NCBI GenBank assembly: GCA_035543015.1 | Contig: DATKKG010000035.1 | Coordinates: 1-60,953 of the forward strand | Direction: 5' to 3' | DNA from: DATKKG01 sp035543015 | GTDB taxonomy: Archaea > Thermoproteota > Nitrososphaeria > Conexivisphaerales > DTJL01 | Length of the DNA: 60,953 bases | In this document: positions 50,850 through 59,908 of the stretch, one piece after another | Numbering within the stretch: the stretch's first letter is position 1 | Layout: the number at the start of each line of letters is the position of its first letter | Made by a program: the position numbers and the translations under genes | The notes under the pieces: generated by a model | Seen by the model: the letters and a program-made list of their open reading frames with translations, nothing else | The model's database searches: none | What the model was told of the DNA's origin: nothing

Positions 50850-51401
50850 GTGAGCCTAAGGACCTTCGTTGCGCTGGAGGTCAAGGACCAGGAACTGAAG
50901 GACAGGATAGGGGAGATGCAGGAGAAGCTCCGAGCCAGCGGCGCTCAGCTGAAGATGGTTGAGAGGGAGAACCTCCACATAACCCTGAAGTTCATCGGGG
51001 ACATCCCGGAGGCGGCAGTCGGGGAGGTCGTCGAGCCGCTCAGGGCGGTCAGGCTGCCGCCGTTCTCCGTCCGCTTCAAGGGGTTGGGGGTCTTCCCGTC
51101 GCCGTCCAGGATCAATGTCGTATGGCTTGGGGTTGTCGAAGGCGGGGAGAGCATCCGCAAGCTGAACGCTTCCGTGAACGAGAAGCTCGCGGCCTTCGGC
51201 AGGCCGGAGCCTTTCAAGGCCCACCTCACCATTGCGCGGGTGAAGGGCCCAAGGAACCTGCCTCAGCTGGCCTCGGAGGTCGAATCGCGGTCCGAAGAGG
51301 AGGGAGGCACGGTGCAGTTCACCGAGTTTCAGCTGAAGAAGAGCGTTCTGACGCCGACAGGGCCCGTCTACAGTGACCTGGCGGTCTTCCCGCTGGGATG
51401 A
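50850..51401 (+). CDS. thpR: RNA 2',3'-cyclic phosphodiesterase (ThpR/LigT)
   Basis: The two HxTx motifs HITLKFIG and HLTIARVK mark the 2H phosphoesterase fold. It opens 2',3'-cyclic phosphate ends of RNA, as made by tRNA intron endonuclease. GTG 50850 starts MSLRTFVALEV. The neighbouring CCA enzyme and local intron-bearing tRNAs fit a tRNA-repair setting. Confidence 0.92.
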   Translation: MSLRTFVALEVKDQELKDRIGEMQEKLRASGAQLKMVERENLHITLKFIGDIPEAAVGEVVEPLRAVRLPPFSVRFKGLGVFPSPSRINVVWLGVVEGGESIRKLNASVNEKLAAFGRPEPFKAHLTIARVKGPRNLPQLASEVESRSEEEGGTVQFTEFQLKKSVLTPTGPVYSDLAVFPLG

Positions 51402-51407
51402 TGGTGC

Positions 51408-52769
51408 TTGGAAGCTGAGAGGATAGTCGACGAAGTCGCACGGAGCTGCTCGCCCAGCGACCGCAGGAGGAAGGAGGTCGCCGCGGCCGTCAGGAAGGTG
51501 ATGTCCATGCTTGAAAGGGCGTCTCGGGGATCGGAGGTGCGCCCAAAGATCGAACTGGGAGGCTCCTACGCCCACGACACGTGGCTCGAGGAGCAGACTG
51601 ACGTGGACTTCTTCCTCGTCTATCCGAAGGAGGTGGAAAGGAAGAGCTTCGAGGAGATGGGCCTGGCGCTGGCTGAGAGGGCGCTGAAGGAATGCTCCCC
51701 CAGGAGGAGGTATGCCGAACACCCCTACGTGGAGGCCGACATCGGCACCGTGACGATCAACGCGGTCCCCTGCTACGGCGTCGACAAGGGCGAATGGAAG
51801 AGCGCGGCTGACAGGTCTCCTTTCCACACCCTCTACATGCGCGACAGGCTGGACGGCGCGCTCAAGTCACAGGTGAGGACCCTGAAGGTCTTCCTCAAGG
51901 CGCAGGGGCTCTACGGGGCGGAGATCAGGGTGAGGGGGTTCAGCGGATACGCTTGCGAAGTCTTGACCCTGAGGTACGGATCCTTCCTCGGCCTGCTGCG
52001 GGCCGCCTCATCCTGGGGGAAAGGGGACGTGGTAAGCCTCGAAGGCGGAGAGGAGACAGCCAGGGCGCTCTTCATGGACGATGCGTTCATCCTCCTGGAC
52101 CCTGTGGACGTGACGAGGAACCTTGGAAGGGCGGTCGCGCCTGAGAAGCTCGCCGAGTTCATCTTCCTTTCGCGGCTGTTCCTGAAGAGGCCGAAGGCGG
52201 AGTTCTTCAGCCAGCGCCAGCTCCGTCCGCCGCCGTCACCGCCGAGATACGTCAAGGAGCACACCCTCCTGCTGACCTTCCGCTACAGGGAGAAGAGCGA
52301 AGACATCCTCTGGGGAGAGCTCTGGAAGAGCGCGAACGGCATCTCGGCCCACCTCGAGAAGGACGGAGCCCACATAGTGCGGAGCAGCGTGGCGGCTGAG
52401 AACGGAAGGGCTGCGATCGCGTTCATCATCGAATCCGGGAGCATGCCAGGGGCCCGGACGCGGAGCGGACCCGAGGTCTTCATGGGGGACGCCACGGAGA
52501 AGTTCTTCGCGGCTTCCAAAGGAAGGGCCGATTCCTGGTGGCTGGGGGGCGACATGAGGAGCCACGCGCTCTTCGAGGGGGAGTTCCCGACCCCGAAGCT
52601 GCTGCTCGGCAGCTACATGAAGGACCCGGTGACGTCGGTGGGCTTCGCCAGGGGCCTGGCGTCGGAGGCAGCTGGGAGCCACGCCGTCCTGGCGGGCGCC
52701 AGCGCTTACGGAAGCAGGAGACCTGCGGACAGACAGGCGTTGGCCGGGCTTGCAGGGTACAGGTTCTAG
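51408..52769 (+). CDS. cca: Archaeal class I CCA-adding enzyme
   Basis: It adds or repairs the tRNA 3' CCA. The nucleotidyltransferase signature GGSYAHDTWLEEQTDVDFFL carries the metal-binding Asp pair, followed by EADIGTVTINAVPCYGVDKG and the archaeal C-terminal domains (453 residues). TTG 51408 is 6 nt after thpR. Confidence 0.95.
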   Translation: MEAERIVDEVARSCSPSDRRRKEVAAAVRKVMSMLERASRGSEVRPKIELGGSYAHDTWLEEQTDVDFFLVYPKEVERKSFEEMGLALAERALKECSPRRRYAEHPYVEADIGTVTINAVPCYGVDKGEWKSAADRSPFHTLYMRDRLDGALKSQVRTLKVFLKAQGLYGAEIRVRGFSGYACEVLTLRYGSFLGLLRAASSWGKGDVVSLEGGEETARALFMDDAFILLDPVDVTRNLGRAVAPEKLAEFIFLSRLFLKRPKAEFFSQRQLRPPPSPPRYVKEHTLLLTFRYREKSEDILWGELWKSANGISAHLEKDGAHIVRSSVAAENGRAAIAFIIESGSMPGARTRSGPEVFMGDATEKFFAASKGRADSWWLGGDMRSHALFEGEFPTPKLLLGSYMKDPVTSVGFARGLASEAAGSHAVLAGASAYGSRRPADRQALAGLAGYRF

Positions 52770-52779
52770 AAGAGTCGAG

Positions 52780-53520
52780 GTGGACGGCCTGGCCGTCGCC
52801 CCCCTTTCGAAGGCGCTCTGCTATCCAGCGGGGGCCGCTTCGGATCCAATGAAACGGATAGAGGCCCTCAAGGGACTCGACGTCGCTGTGCTCGTCTTCC
52901 GAGGCAGGACCGAGGTGGCCGGGCTCAGGGTGCTCGGGAAGGGCCATGTCGGCGTCGTGATCGCATGCGAATGGAAGGGGAGGAGCGCCGCACTGAAGAT
53001 ACGCAGGACGGACGCGGACAGGGATAGCCTCGAGCGCGAGGCCGGCATACTCAGCGAGGCCAACAAATGGGGGCTGGGACCCCAGCTCTACGCCTTCTCC
53101 AGAGACTTCATCGTGATGGAGGAGCTCGTCGGCGAACGGCTGGTGGACTGGCTCGCGGGGTCTTCGGCCATCGAGGACAGGGAGTTCAGGAGGGTCCTGT
53201 CCAACGTCTGCGATCAGGCGAGGCTCCTCGACGAAGCGGGGATAGACCATAAGGAGCTCTCCGATCCGAGGCGGCATGTGATAGTACAGAGCGATGGCAG
53301 GGCTCGCCTTCTGGACTTCGAGACAGCCGGAGTGGGAGGGATGAAGAGGAATGTAAACAGCCTGATCCAGTTCTTGACCCTCTCAGGCCCGTACGGAAGG
53401 GCCATCCTGACGCGGCTAGGCGGGGACAGGGAGGCGGTGCTGGCCGCGCTCAGGGCCTACAGGAGGAGGCCCGCGGAAGGCGAGTACCGGGCCGTCAGGG
53501 AAAGCATGGGTCTGAGTTGA
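52780..53520 (+). CDS. COG2112-like atypical protein kinase
   Basis: The protein has a Gly-rich loop (RVLGKGHVGVVIACEWKGR), an AALKIRR Lys strand and an EREAGIL helix. The catalytic loop reads IDHKELSDPRRHVIV and the metal site LLDFETAG, so the usual HRD and DFG are altered. This pattern is that of archaeal COG2112 kinases. The start may be GTG 52780, TTG 52750 or ATG 52849. Confidence 0.7.
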   Translation: MDGLAVAPLSKALCYPAGAASDPMKRIEALKGLDVAVLVFRGRTEVAGLRVLGKGHVGVVIACEWKGRSAALKIRRTDADRDSLEREAGILSEANKWGLGPQLYAFSRDFIVMEELVGERLVDWLAGSSAIEDREFRRVLSNVCDQARLLDEAGIDHKELSDPRRHVIVQSDGRARLLDFETAGVGGMKRNVNSLIQFLTLSGPYGRAILTRLGGDREAVLAALRAYRRRPAEGEYRAVRESMGLS

Positions 53521-53542
53521 GCCTCCTGTGGACGGTCTCCTG

Positions 53543-54133
53543 CTACGCGGGAAGCCATATGGAGAGCTCGAAATAGGTGAGGAGGAAGGACAGGGCGGCG
53601 CCAGCGATGACTTGGACGGGGGAGTGCGCCTTGAGGGTGACGCGGGCCCAGCCGACCGGTATCACCAGCAGAAGGAACAGGTAGCCGACGGGGCCGAACG
53701 CCCTTCCGAAAGCGCAGGAGGGGCCCGCCACCCCCGAAGCATGGATGCTGATCTTCCAGACTAGGGTGATCATCGTCATTACGACGGTGTTGACGGCGTA
53801 GCACAGCATCAGCACGGTGATGAGGGGAGGGGCCTTCATGAGGAACAGGACGGCGTACCCCACCAGGTAGCTGGCCACGGAGGCAAGGAAGGGGAGCGTG
53901 CGGGTCTTCCTATCCGAGGCGTACATGTCCGGGATGATCTTCTTCTCCTTGAAGGCGTACAGGATCAGGATCGGGACTACCGCCGCGAAGAGGACGCTCA
54001 CCAGAAGGAGGGAGGGCCAGGAGGGCGACCCGGAGGCCGCCACCAGGATCGTGAAGGTCACGGCCGCGATGAGCGGGGCGTTCAGCGTGGCAGAGATGAG
54101 CTTGGCCAGCCTCATCGCGCCTTCCGACGGCAT
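53543..54133 (-). CDS. PAP2-like membrane phosphatase
   Basis: The 196-residue protein has five or six helices with WKISIHASGVAGP and GWARVTLKAHSPVQVIAGA, which match the S-x3-H and R-x5-H-x3 motifs of PAP2 phosphatases. It probably dephosphorylates a lipid or polyprenyl phosphate. ATG 54133 is chosen because TTTTATC at about 54160 is a TATA-like box. Confidence 0.7.
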   Translation of the reverse strand: MPSEGAMRLAKLISATLNAPLIAAVTFTILVAASGSPSWPSLLLVSVLFAAVVPILILYAFKEKKIIPDMYASDRKTRTLPFLASVASYLVGYAVLFLMKAPPLITVLMLCYAVNTVVMTMITLVWKISIHASGVAGPSCAFGRAFGPVGYLFLLLVIPVGWARVTLKAHSPVQVIAGAALSFLLTYFELSIWLPA

Positions 54134-54259
54134 AGGTCTGAAGCGCCGGCAGAGGCCGATAAAAGCGCTTCCAACGGGGGCATCGCAGGGCGAGGAAGTG
54201 CCGTCCGCGACAGGCCAATACATATATAGAATAGAGCTTAGAGCCTTTCGACTGAACGA

Positions 54260-54398
54260 GGGGCCGTCGTCCAGAGCCTGAGCAGTGGATTCATTGCTCG
54301 GTGGATAGCTTGGACTAGGATACTAGCCTGATCGGGCGGCTGCAGCCGCTCGAGGCCAAGGGCGCTAGAGATCGCCGGTTCAAATCCGGCCGGCCCCA
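54260..54398 (+). tRNA. tRNA-Pro(GGG) with two introns
   Basis: The mature 76-nt cloverleaf has acceptor GGGGCCG/CGGCCCC, D-stem GTCC/GGAT, anticodon stem CTAGC/GCTAG with loop CTGGGGC, variable AGATC, T-stem GCCGG/CCGGC with TTCAAAT, and A73. Intron 1 (54275-54308, 34 nt) lies in the D-loop between positions 15 and 16. Its bulge-helix-bulge is exact: central helix GTCC/GGAT, bulges AGA and AGC. Intron 2 (54331-54359, 29 nt) lies between 34 and 35, with bulges TGA and AAG and a 9-bp inner stem; its central helix has one A-C mismatch. CCA is not encoded. Confidence 0.88.
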
Positions 54399-54434
54399 TA
54401 TTTCGTGAAGCGAGGGTCTTCCCTGCCGGCCGGG

Positions 54435-56963
54435 CTAGCTCTGCTCCTTCTTGCCGGCCTGCTCCAGCCTGTCGACGCGCTCTCTAAGGAGGCGGCTCTC
54501 CTCCTTCATCTTGTCCAGGTCGTCCGAGAGGCGACGCAGCTCCTCCTCGGAGGTCCTCGAGGCCCGTATCTTGATGATGGCCTCCCTCATGAGGCGCTTG
54601 ATCCTGCCGTCCAGCTCCCTGTCCGCCGCCTTCGACAGTGCAGGGATGGCGGAGGAGACCTTCAGCTCGGCCAGGGAGGAGGCGGAATAGCCCCTGACCC
54701 TGAACCAGTAGTCGCCCAGAAGGTCCGTAAGCCTGTCCGTGACTTCCTGGTTGTCCCTGCCGACCTTGCCCAGGGCAGTCGCCGCCGCTTCGCGGACGCG
54801 GATATGATTCCCCAGCTTCACCTTGTCCAGGAGCACGGGGACAGCCTTCGGATCGCCAAGAGAGCCAAGCCCTTCCGCTCCACCCACCTTGATGACCTCC
54901 TGCCAGGACGGCCTCTCCATCCCCTTGACGATGAAATCGAAGGCGTCCGCAGACTTGGTCTTGCCGATGCTGCGAAGGCATTCGGCCTCGACTAGATAGC
55001 TGGGGTCCCCCTTCTGGAAGAGGAGCTCCAGGGCGCCCGCGGCTTCGGCGTTCTTGAACTGACCCAGGGCTGCCACGACGGCCTTCCGGGCCTTGGGGTT
55101 CTCCACCGCCAGGCATCCGATCAGCGCCTTCATGGCTGAGTCGTTCCCTATCTCGCCCAGGGCCCTCGCAGCTTCAGCCTGAACGCCCCAGAAGGGGTCG
55201 GAGGAGACAGCCTTCCTCAGGGCTTCGACCGCATCCGGGGAGGCGTCCTTGATCAGGCCCTTGATGGCCTGGATCTTCCCGGGGACCGTGTCGGACAGGA
55301 TCTGGGCGAGCATCATTTCCCTTGGCCTGGAGTACTCGACCGTCGAGAGGACCTCGAAGTCGGGGTCCACCGAGACATACAGCGGCCTGCCTTCCAGGGG
55401 TATCACGACGCTCTGGTCCTTCGAGGCGATGTCTCCGAAGTGGATGGCGGAGGAGCCTGGATACTGGACCTTGATCTTCAGCTTGAACTCGAAGGCCTCC
55501 TCCGGCTGCTTCTGGACCACCCTCAATGACGCCGAGCCATCGCCCTTCGGCTCGTAAGTCATGGAGAGGTCCGGGTGTCCCGGCCTGCCCAGCCACTGGC
55601 CGAAGAACGAGTCGAGGTTGACGCCCGTCGCCTTCTCGAAGGCGGCCCTGAGGTCCGACGTCTCGACGTTCTTGAACGCGTTCTCCTTCACGTAGAGCTG
55701 GATCCCACGCCAGAAAGAAGCGGGCCCGAGCTGGCACCTCAGCATGTGCAGGACAACAGAAGCCTTCTCGTAGAGGTGCCTATCGAACAGCTCGGAGGCC
55801 GTCTCGTAGACGTTGGTCACCACGGGGCGGGCGTACCTTTCCAGCTCTCCGAGGTAGATGTCCCGGTTTCCGAGGACCTCGAAGATGTACTCCTCCGGCC
55901 CCTTGCTGAACCCAGTGTATGCGGCCTCCATGTAGGTGGCGAAGCCTTCGTTGAGCCAGGCGTCCTTCCAGAAGCGGCAAGTCAGGAGGTCTCCGAACCA
56001 CATGTGAGCCAGCTCGTGCGAGACCAGGGGAACGCTGGAGAAGTCGAGGTGGGCCCTCTCGTCGTGAAGGGTCGTGTCGGTGAGAGTCGTGGCCGAAGTG
56101 TTCTCCATCCCGCCGAAGATGTACTCGTTGACGCAGGTCTGGGCGTATTTGTCCCAGGGGTATGGCATCCCGGTCTTCTCGACGTAGAACTTGACCATCT
56201 TGGGGGTCTCCGAGAAGCTGCGCTTCGCGTCCTCCTCCATCCCCTTGTAGACATAGTAGAATAGAGGAACCCCGTCGGCCTCTTCCTTGATCTCTACGTA
56301 CTCCCCTGCCACGAGTGAGATCAGGTAGACTGAGTGGGGCTTGTCCTGCAGGTAGTGGACCTTCTTGCGCTTCCCGTCGGCCTCCTCCTTAACATCCACC
56401 AGCCTGCCGTTCGAGACCACGGTGAAGGAGGCCGGAACGGTGGCGTAGACCTCGCTTGTGACCTTCTGGGCTGGTGTGTCTATGCAGGGGAACCAGTAGT
56501 GGCTGTCTTCGTCTTCACCCTGCGTCCACAGCTGGACCGGCCTGGCCGGATAATCCTTGTCGGGCTTGCGGAAGTAGAGGCCCTTGCGAGGCTTCCCGCC
56601 GTATTCTATCACCAGCTCGATGACGTCGCCGTTCGACATGCTCGAGGGCAGCTGGGCCGTGAGCTTCCCGTCTTCGGAGTGAAACAGCAGCAGGCCTTTG
56701 CCCTTCTGCGTGATCGACTTGACCTTGAGGTCTGCCAAGTCCAGGGTCACGGCGTTGACCCTCTCCGCCAGGGCCCTGAGCCTGAGGGTCGCTGAGCACT
56801 CGAACGACTGGTCTTCGAAGTTCGGAACGACGTCCAGGGCAATGTGTTCCAGGCTCAGGGGTCGGTCCGGCGTGAAGTGGGGCTTCGAGAACGGGGTCGC
56901 GAAGGGTCTCAGGGACGAGCTGGCGCACTTCTCGGCGTGGTCAGAATCCAACTTTGCAAGCAC
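54435..56963 (-). CDS. M1 family aminopeptidase with C-terminal HEAT repeats
   Basis: The 842-residue zinc aminopeptidase has an N-terminal beta domain, the exopeptidase motif IFGGMENTSATTL, and HELAHMWFGDLLTCRFWKDA with WLNEGFATYMEA (HExxH-x18-E). The C-terminal part (about 560-800) is made of HEAT repeats (QAEAARALGEIGNDSAMKAL and similar), then a short coiled coil. M1 enzymes trim N-terminal residues. The GTG start at 56963 lies behind the TATA-like TTTTTATAC at about 57005. Confidence 0.93.
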   Translation of the reverse strand: MLAKLDSDHAEKCASSSLRPFATPFSKPHFTPDRPLSLEHIALDVVPNFEDQSFECSATLRLRALAERVNAVTLDLADLKVKSITQKGKGLLLFHSEDGKLTAQLPSSMSNGDVIELVIEYGGKPRKGLYFRKPDKDYPARPVQLWTQGEDEDSHYWFPCIDTPAQKVTSEVYATVPASFTVVSNGRLVDVKEEADGKRKKVHYLQDKPHSVYLISLVAGEYVEIKEEADGVPLFYYVYKGMEEDAKRSFSETPKMVKFYVEKTGMPYPWDKYAQTCVNEYIFGGMENTSATTLTDTTLHDERAHLDFSSVPLVSHELAHMWFGDLLTCRFWKDAWLNEGFATYMEAAYTGFSKGPEEYIFEVLGNRDIYLGELERYARPVVTNVYETASELFDRHLYEKASVVLHMLRCQLGPASFWRGIQLYVKENAFKNVETSDLRAAFEKATGVNLDSFFGQWLGRPGHPDLSMTYEPKGDGSASLRVVQKQPEEAFEFKLKIKVQYPGSSAIHFGDIASKDQSVVIPLEGRPLYVSVDPDFEVLSTVEYSRPREMMLAQILSDTVPGKIQAIKGLIKDASPDAVEALRKAVSSDPFWGVQAEAARALGEIGNDSAMKALIGCLAVENPKARKAVVAALGQFKNAEAAGALELLFQKGDPSYLVEAECLRSIGKTKSADAFDFIVKGMERPSWQEVIKVGGAEGLGSLGDPKAVPVLLDKVKLGNHIRVREAAATALGKVGRDNQEVTDRLTDLLGDYWFRVRGYSASSLAELKVSSAIPALSKAADRELDGRIKRLMREAIIKIRASRTSEEELRRLSDDLDKMKEESRLLRERVDRLEQAGKKEQS

Positions 56964-57018
56964 CTATCGTTTTGACGTCATGCTTGGCGACGAGAGGAGT
57001 ATAAAAAGAGGAACTCGT

Positions 57019-57393
57019 CTAGGGCGGGGGCGCCGCCGTTTTGTGGTAGCGCTCGTATTCGTCCCATATGGCCTCTTCGACCTTCTGGAAGTAGAGCCTG
57101 GTGGCGAACGGCATGGCAGGGAGGTTCTTTTCGATGGCCTCGACGACGAAGGGGACGGCCCTCTTGGAGGACTTGAAGTTGTACTTCATGGGCAGGAGGT
57201 CGTCCTGGATGACTTCAATGCTTCCCTTGAGCTCGTCCGGGGCCAGCCCTCTGGCGTCTCCTTCGACCTTGTCGTACCAGACCTTGATGACCTCGGGATC
57301 CAGCCCGGCGCGCAGGTCCTCTATCATCTTGGAATACCTCGCGATGGTCCCCATCGACATCAGGTCGTCCTCGGGCCCCGGCTTGTCGCTCAT
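57019..57393 (-). CDS. Hypothetical protein
   Basis: The 124-residue helical protein starts MSDKPGPEDD and contains FVVEAIEKNLPAMPFATRLY. GGAGGGACG precedes ATG 57393. It may form an operon with archease upstream. No function is evident. Confidence 0.6.
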   Translation of the reverse strand: MSDKPGPEDDLMSMGTIARYSKMIEDLRAGLDPEVIKVWYDKVEGDARGLAPDELKGSIEVIQDDLLPMKYNFKSSKRAVPFVVEAIEKNLPAMPFATRLYFQKVEEAIWDEYERYHKTAAPPP

Positions 57394-57488
57394 CGTCCCT
57401 CCGGATGCCCCTCCCGGCAGAAATAGGAGGTGCGTCAATCTTGTCGACCTCCCGCTGAAAAAGAGTTGTCACTCGCAGAAGCCGACCG

Positions 57489-57890
57489 TCAGAGGTCCAG
57501 CAGGAACCTCAGGACGTACCTGCCGCCCAGCTTCCTGACGGACATCTCGTGGTAGGTAACAGCTTTGACGTCACGCTTGAAAATGTGCCTGGCTGGGTCT
57601 ATCTTCTCCCCGTGGAGCTCGCCCTCGAGCTCCAGGGATCTCCCGGCTTTAGTGATTCTGACCGTGAAGGTCCTGAAGATCTCGCGGTCGATGTCCTTCT
57701 TCACCAGGACCGCCTCCAGCCAGTTGTAGAGCAGGCTCTCCTCATCGAAGCCGACCACCGTCACCTTTCTGGTGACCCCTCGCGCGGAGACCCTTCGGAG
57801 GTCCACCATGACGGAGGTCAGGGCCTCGGCGGCGTTCTCGAAGGCTTCATCGAGGGAGCTGCCGTAGCTCTGGACCAAGGCGTCGGACAT
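57489..57890 (-). CDS. Archease (RtcB tRNA ligase activator)
   Basis: Archease helps RtcB tRNA ligase turn over. It shows SYGSSLDEAFENAAEALTSV, GFDEESLLYNWLEAVLVKKD, LEGELHGEKIDPARHIFKRD and AVTYHEMSVRK. The canonical N-terminal strand (F-R-L-L-S-Y-M-S-D) lies partly above ATG 57890. The frame is open to GTG 57992, but a TATA-like TTTTTTAGG lies at 57970-57979 inside it, so the true start is unclear. Confidence 0.88.
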   Translation of the reverse strand: MSDALVQSYGSSLDEAFENAAEALTSVMVDLRRVSARGVTRKVTVVGFDEESLLYNWLEAVLVKKDIDREIFRTFTVRITKAGRSLELEGELHGEKIDPARHIFKRDVKAVTYHEMSVRKLGGRYVLRFLLDL

Positions 57891-58045
57891 GTAGCTGAGA
57901 AGCCTGAATCTCCTGGGACTTCCTGCTCGTTTCGAACCGCAGCCCCCCGTAATGAGGCTGGGCGCGGGGCCTAAAAAAGGTGGGATCACCACCCAAGAAA
58001 CGTTTTAAAAGAGACGGAATGCCAAGCCCTCAAAGGCCGCTTCAT

Positions 58046-58160
58046 GCCGGGGTAGCGAAGTGGATTAACGCGCGGGCCTTGAGTCGGCGGGGGCACCCGT
58101 CGGCGGGAGAGCCCGTGGCCCTAGCGGGCCTCGAGGGTTCGAATCCCTCTCCCGGCGCCA
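58046..58160 (+). tRNA. tRNA-Ser(TGA) with a canonical-position intron and encoded CCA
   Basis: Acceptor GCCGGGG/TCCCGGC with G73 and an encoded CCA. D-stem GCG/CGC, anticodon stem CGGGC/GCCCG, loop CTTGAGA (anticodon TGA), long variable arm GGCCC-TAGC-GGGCC, T-stem GAGGG/CCCTC. The 26-nt intron (58084-58109) lies between 37 and 38. The bulge-helix-bulge is well formed (central CTTG/CGGG, inner 8-bp stem with GGCA loop). Confidence 0.92.
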
Positions 58161-58194
58161 TTTTACCAGTAAATACTTATTAGTCCGCCTCGCC

Positions 58195-58737
58195 ATGCCA
58201 CTCCTGGAAATGGTGTCAAGGGAGAAGCAGCTCAAGCAGAGATCCATCTACGTCTACCTCCCTTCGGTGGAGATGGCGGACAGGTGGAAGGGGCGGGCGG
58301 ATAAGTCCGGTAGGACCATCTCCAAGTTCGTCGCCGAACACGTAGAGAACTCCCTGCGGCAGGAAGACGAGGGCTCCGAATACAGGTCCCGCGCGGAGCT
58401 GGTCAGGCTTCTCGGGGAGAAGGACGACGAGGTCTCAAGGCTGCAGAAGGAGAACCGCCTCCTGAAGGAGCTCGCCGGCCGCCTCGACAAGGAGCTGAGG
58501 GGCTTCAGGCTACAACCCTTCGCCCAGGTGGGGTTCCATGGGGTCCGCTCGTACGACCGCGGGCTCGTCGACCTGCTGAAGCGTGAAGGCGTAGTCGACA
58601 GCGACCGCCTCCTACAGAAGCTGGGGATCGATCCCAGGGAGACCGAGCTGGTCAAGGCCGTGGACGGGCAGCTGGCCGGGCTCGAAGCGTACGGCCTGGT
58701 CGAGGCGACGCCTAGGGGCTGGAGGTGGAAAGGTTGA
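58195..58737 (+). CDS. RHH-like/coiled-coil protein paired with an integrase
   Basis: The 180-residue protein opens with an RHH-like segment (RSIYVYLPSVEMADRWKGRA, GRTISKFVAEHVENSL), then a coiled coil (about 75-105) and a C-terminal winged-helix-like domain (LLKREGVVDSDRLLQKLGID). A TATA-like GTAAATACTTATT at about 58169 precedes it. It overlaps the integrase by 13 bp, so it is probably an excision or control partner of that enzyme. Confidence 0.7.
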   Translation: MPLLEMVSREKQLKQRSIYVYLPSVEMADRWKGRADKSGRTISKFVAEHVENSLRQEDEGSEYRSRAELVRLLGEKDDEVSRLQKENRLLKELAGRLDKELRGFRLQPFAQVGFHGVRSYDRGLVDLLKREGVVDSDRLLQKLGIDPRETELVKAVDGQLAGLEAYGLVEATPRGWRWKG

Positions 58738-59690
58738 CGCAGGAGGCGTCCGGAGTCAGGAAGGTTGACCTCTCGAAGCTTCTCGATGACTTCATCCTGG
58801 ACTGCAAAGACAGGAACCTGGCAGATTCCACCATCGTCGGCTACAGGCACACCGTGAAGGACTTCCTCGAATTCCTCTCCGGCAGGGGGCAACATCCGTT
58901 CGACGCCGATAGGTTCGTCTTCAAGGAGTACCTCCACTACCGAAGGGGGCTGGGCCTGGACCCCCAGACATTGGACCACAATTTCTCCGCCCTCTCCGGG
59001 TTCTACGGCTTCCTTTCATTCGAAGGCTACGTCGCCGGCAACCCCGTCCTAGCGGTCAGGAAGCGCTTCCTCAGGGAGTACAAGGAGGACGACCGGGGCG
59101 ACCCGCCGAGGAAGCTCATCTCCCTGGAGGAGATGTCCATGCTGGTGAACTCAATCATCAACCCCAGGGACAGGGCCATCGCCGTCCTGCTGGCCAAGAC
59201 CGGCCTTCGAAGGAACGAGCTGGTCTCCCTGAACGTTTCGGATATCGATTGGGCGGAGCTCTCCATCACCCTCCAGCGGAAGAAGTTCAAGAAGAGGAGC
59301 GGGAGGGTCGTCTTCTTCGACGACGAGTGCAGCAGGGTCCTCAGGAGGTGGCTCTTAATCAGGGAGACGCTCCACCCAACCACGGACGCCCTCTTCATCG
59401 GCGACCAAGGAGGGAGGCTGATGAGGAGCGGGGTCTACAACATAATCGTGAAGTACGCGACCCGGGTGGGGCTCAACGATTCGAACTCCAAGAGCATCGA
59501 GGACCACTTCTCGACACACAACTTACGTCACTTCTTCACCACTTACCTGAGGAGGGCCGGGATGCCGAGGGAGTTCATCCAGGTCCTGAGGGGCGACCGG
59601 CGGAGGGAGGCGATCGACATCTACGACCACGTCGACAGGGACGAGCTCAGGAAGTCGTACCTCGCATGCGTGCCCAAGCTTGGAATCTAG
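58725..59690 (+). CDS. Tyrosine recombinase / integrase
   Basis: The 321-residue protein has the core-binding domain (ADSTIVGYRHTVKDFLEFLS) and a catalytic domain. The latter has Arg in KTGLRRNELVSLNVSDID, a basic hairpin (LQRKKFKKRSGRVV), HNLRHFFTTYLRR (HxxR) and the Tyr in IDIYDHVDRDEL. GTG 58725 overlaps the RHH gene. It lies directly downstream of tRNA-Ser, a usual integration target. A host XerA-like role is an alternative. Confidence 0.88.
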   Translation: MERLTQEASGVRKVDLSKLLDDFILDCKDRNLADSTIVGYRHTVKDFLEFLSGRGQHPFDADRFVFKEYLHYRRGLGLDPQTLDHNFSALSGFYGFLSFEGYVAGNPVLAVRKRFLREYKEDDRGDPPRKLISLEEMSMLVNSIINPRDRAIAVLLAKTGLRRNELVSLNVSDIDWAELSITLQRKKFKKRSGRVVFFDDECSRVLRRWLLIRETLHPTTDALFIGDQGGRLMRSGVYNIIVKYATRVGLNDSNSKSIEDHFSTHNLRHFFTTYLRRAGMPREFIQVLRGDRRREAIDIYDHVDRDELRKSYLACVPKLGI

Positions 59691-59846
59691 AAAGGAAGGC
59701 ATACGCCTCTTCGTTCGAAGGGATCTTGGCCTAACGGGCACGAAATACGCGTCGGCCCCGAATCTCAGGAAGTGGGTTTCTGCAAGGGCATCGGAATGGC
59801 TGGCGTATAGCCTGGGTTCGGCTCATCGATGGCGATTGCGTCCTGG

Positions 59847-59872
59847 GGCATTACGCCTTGAGGCGTTACGCC
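59847..59872. promoter_or_regulatory. Paired GGCRTTACGCC operator-like repeats
   Basis: GGCATTACGCC (59847) and GGCGTTACGCC (59862) are direct repeats 15 bp apart; the second is a perfect palindrome around a central T. They lie just before the TATA-like GGCATAAAGG (59877) of the ATPase gene, suggesting control of that promoter. Confidence 0.45.
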
Positions 59873-59908
59873 AAAAGGCATAAAGGGCGGGCTTCGCCAT
59901 TATCGGGC

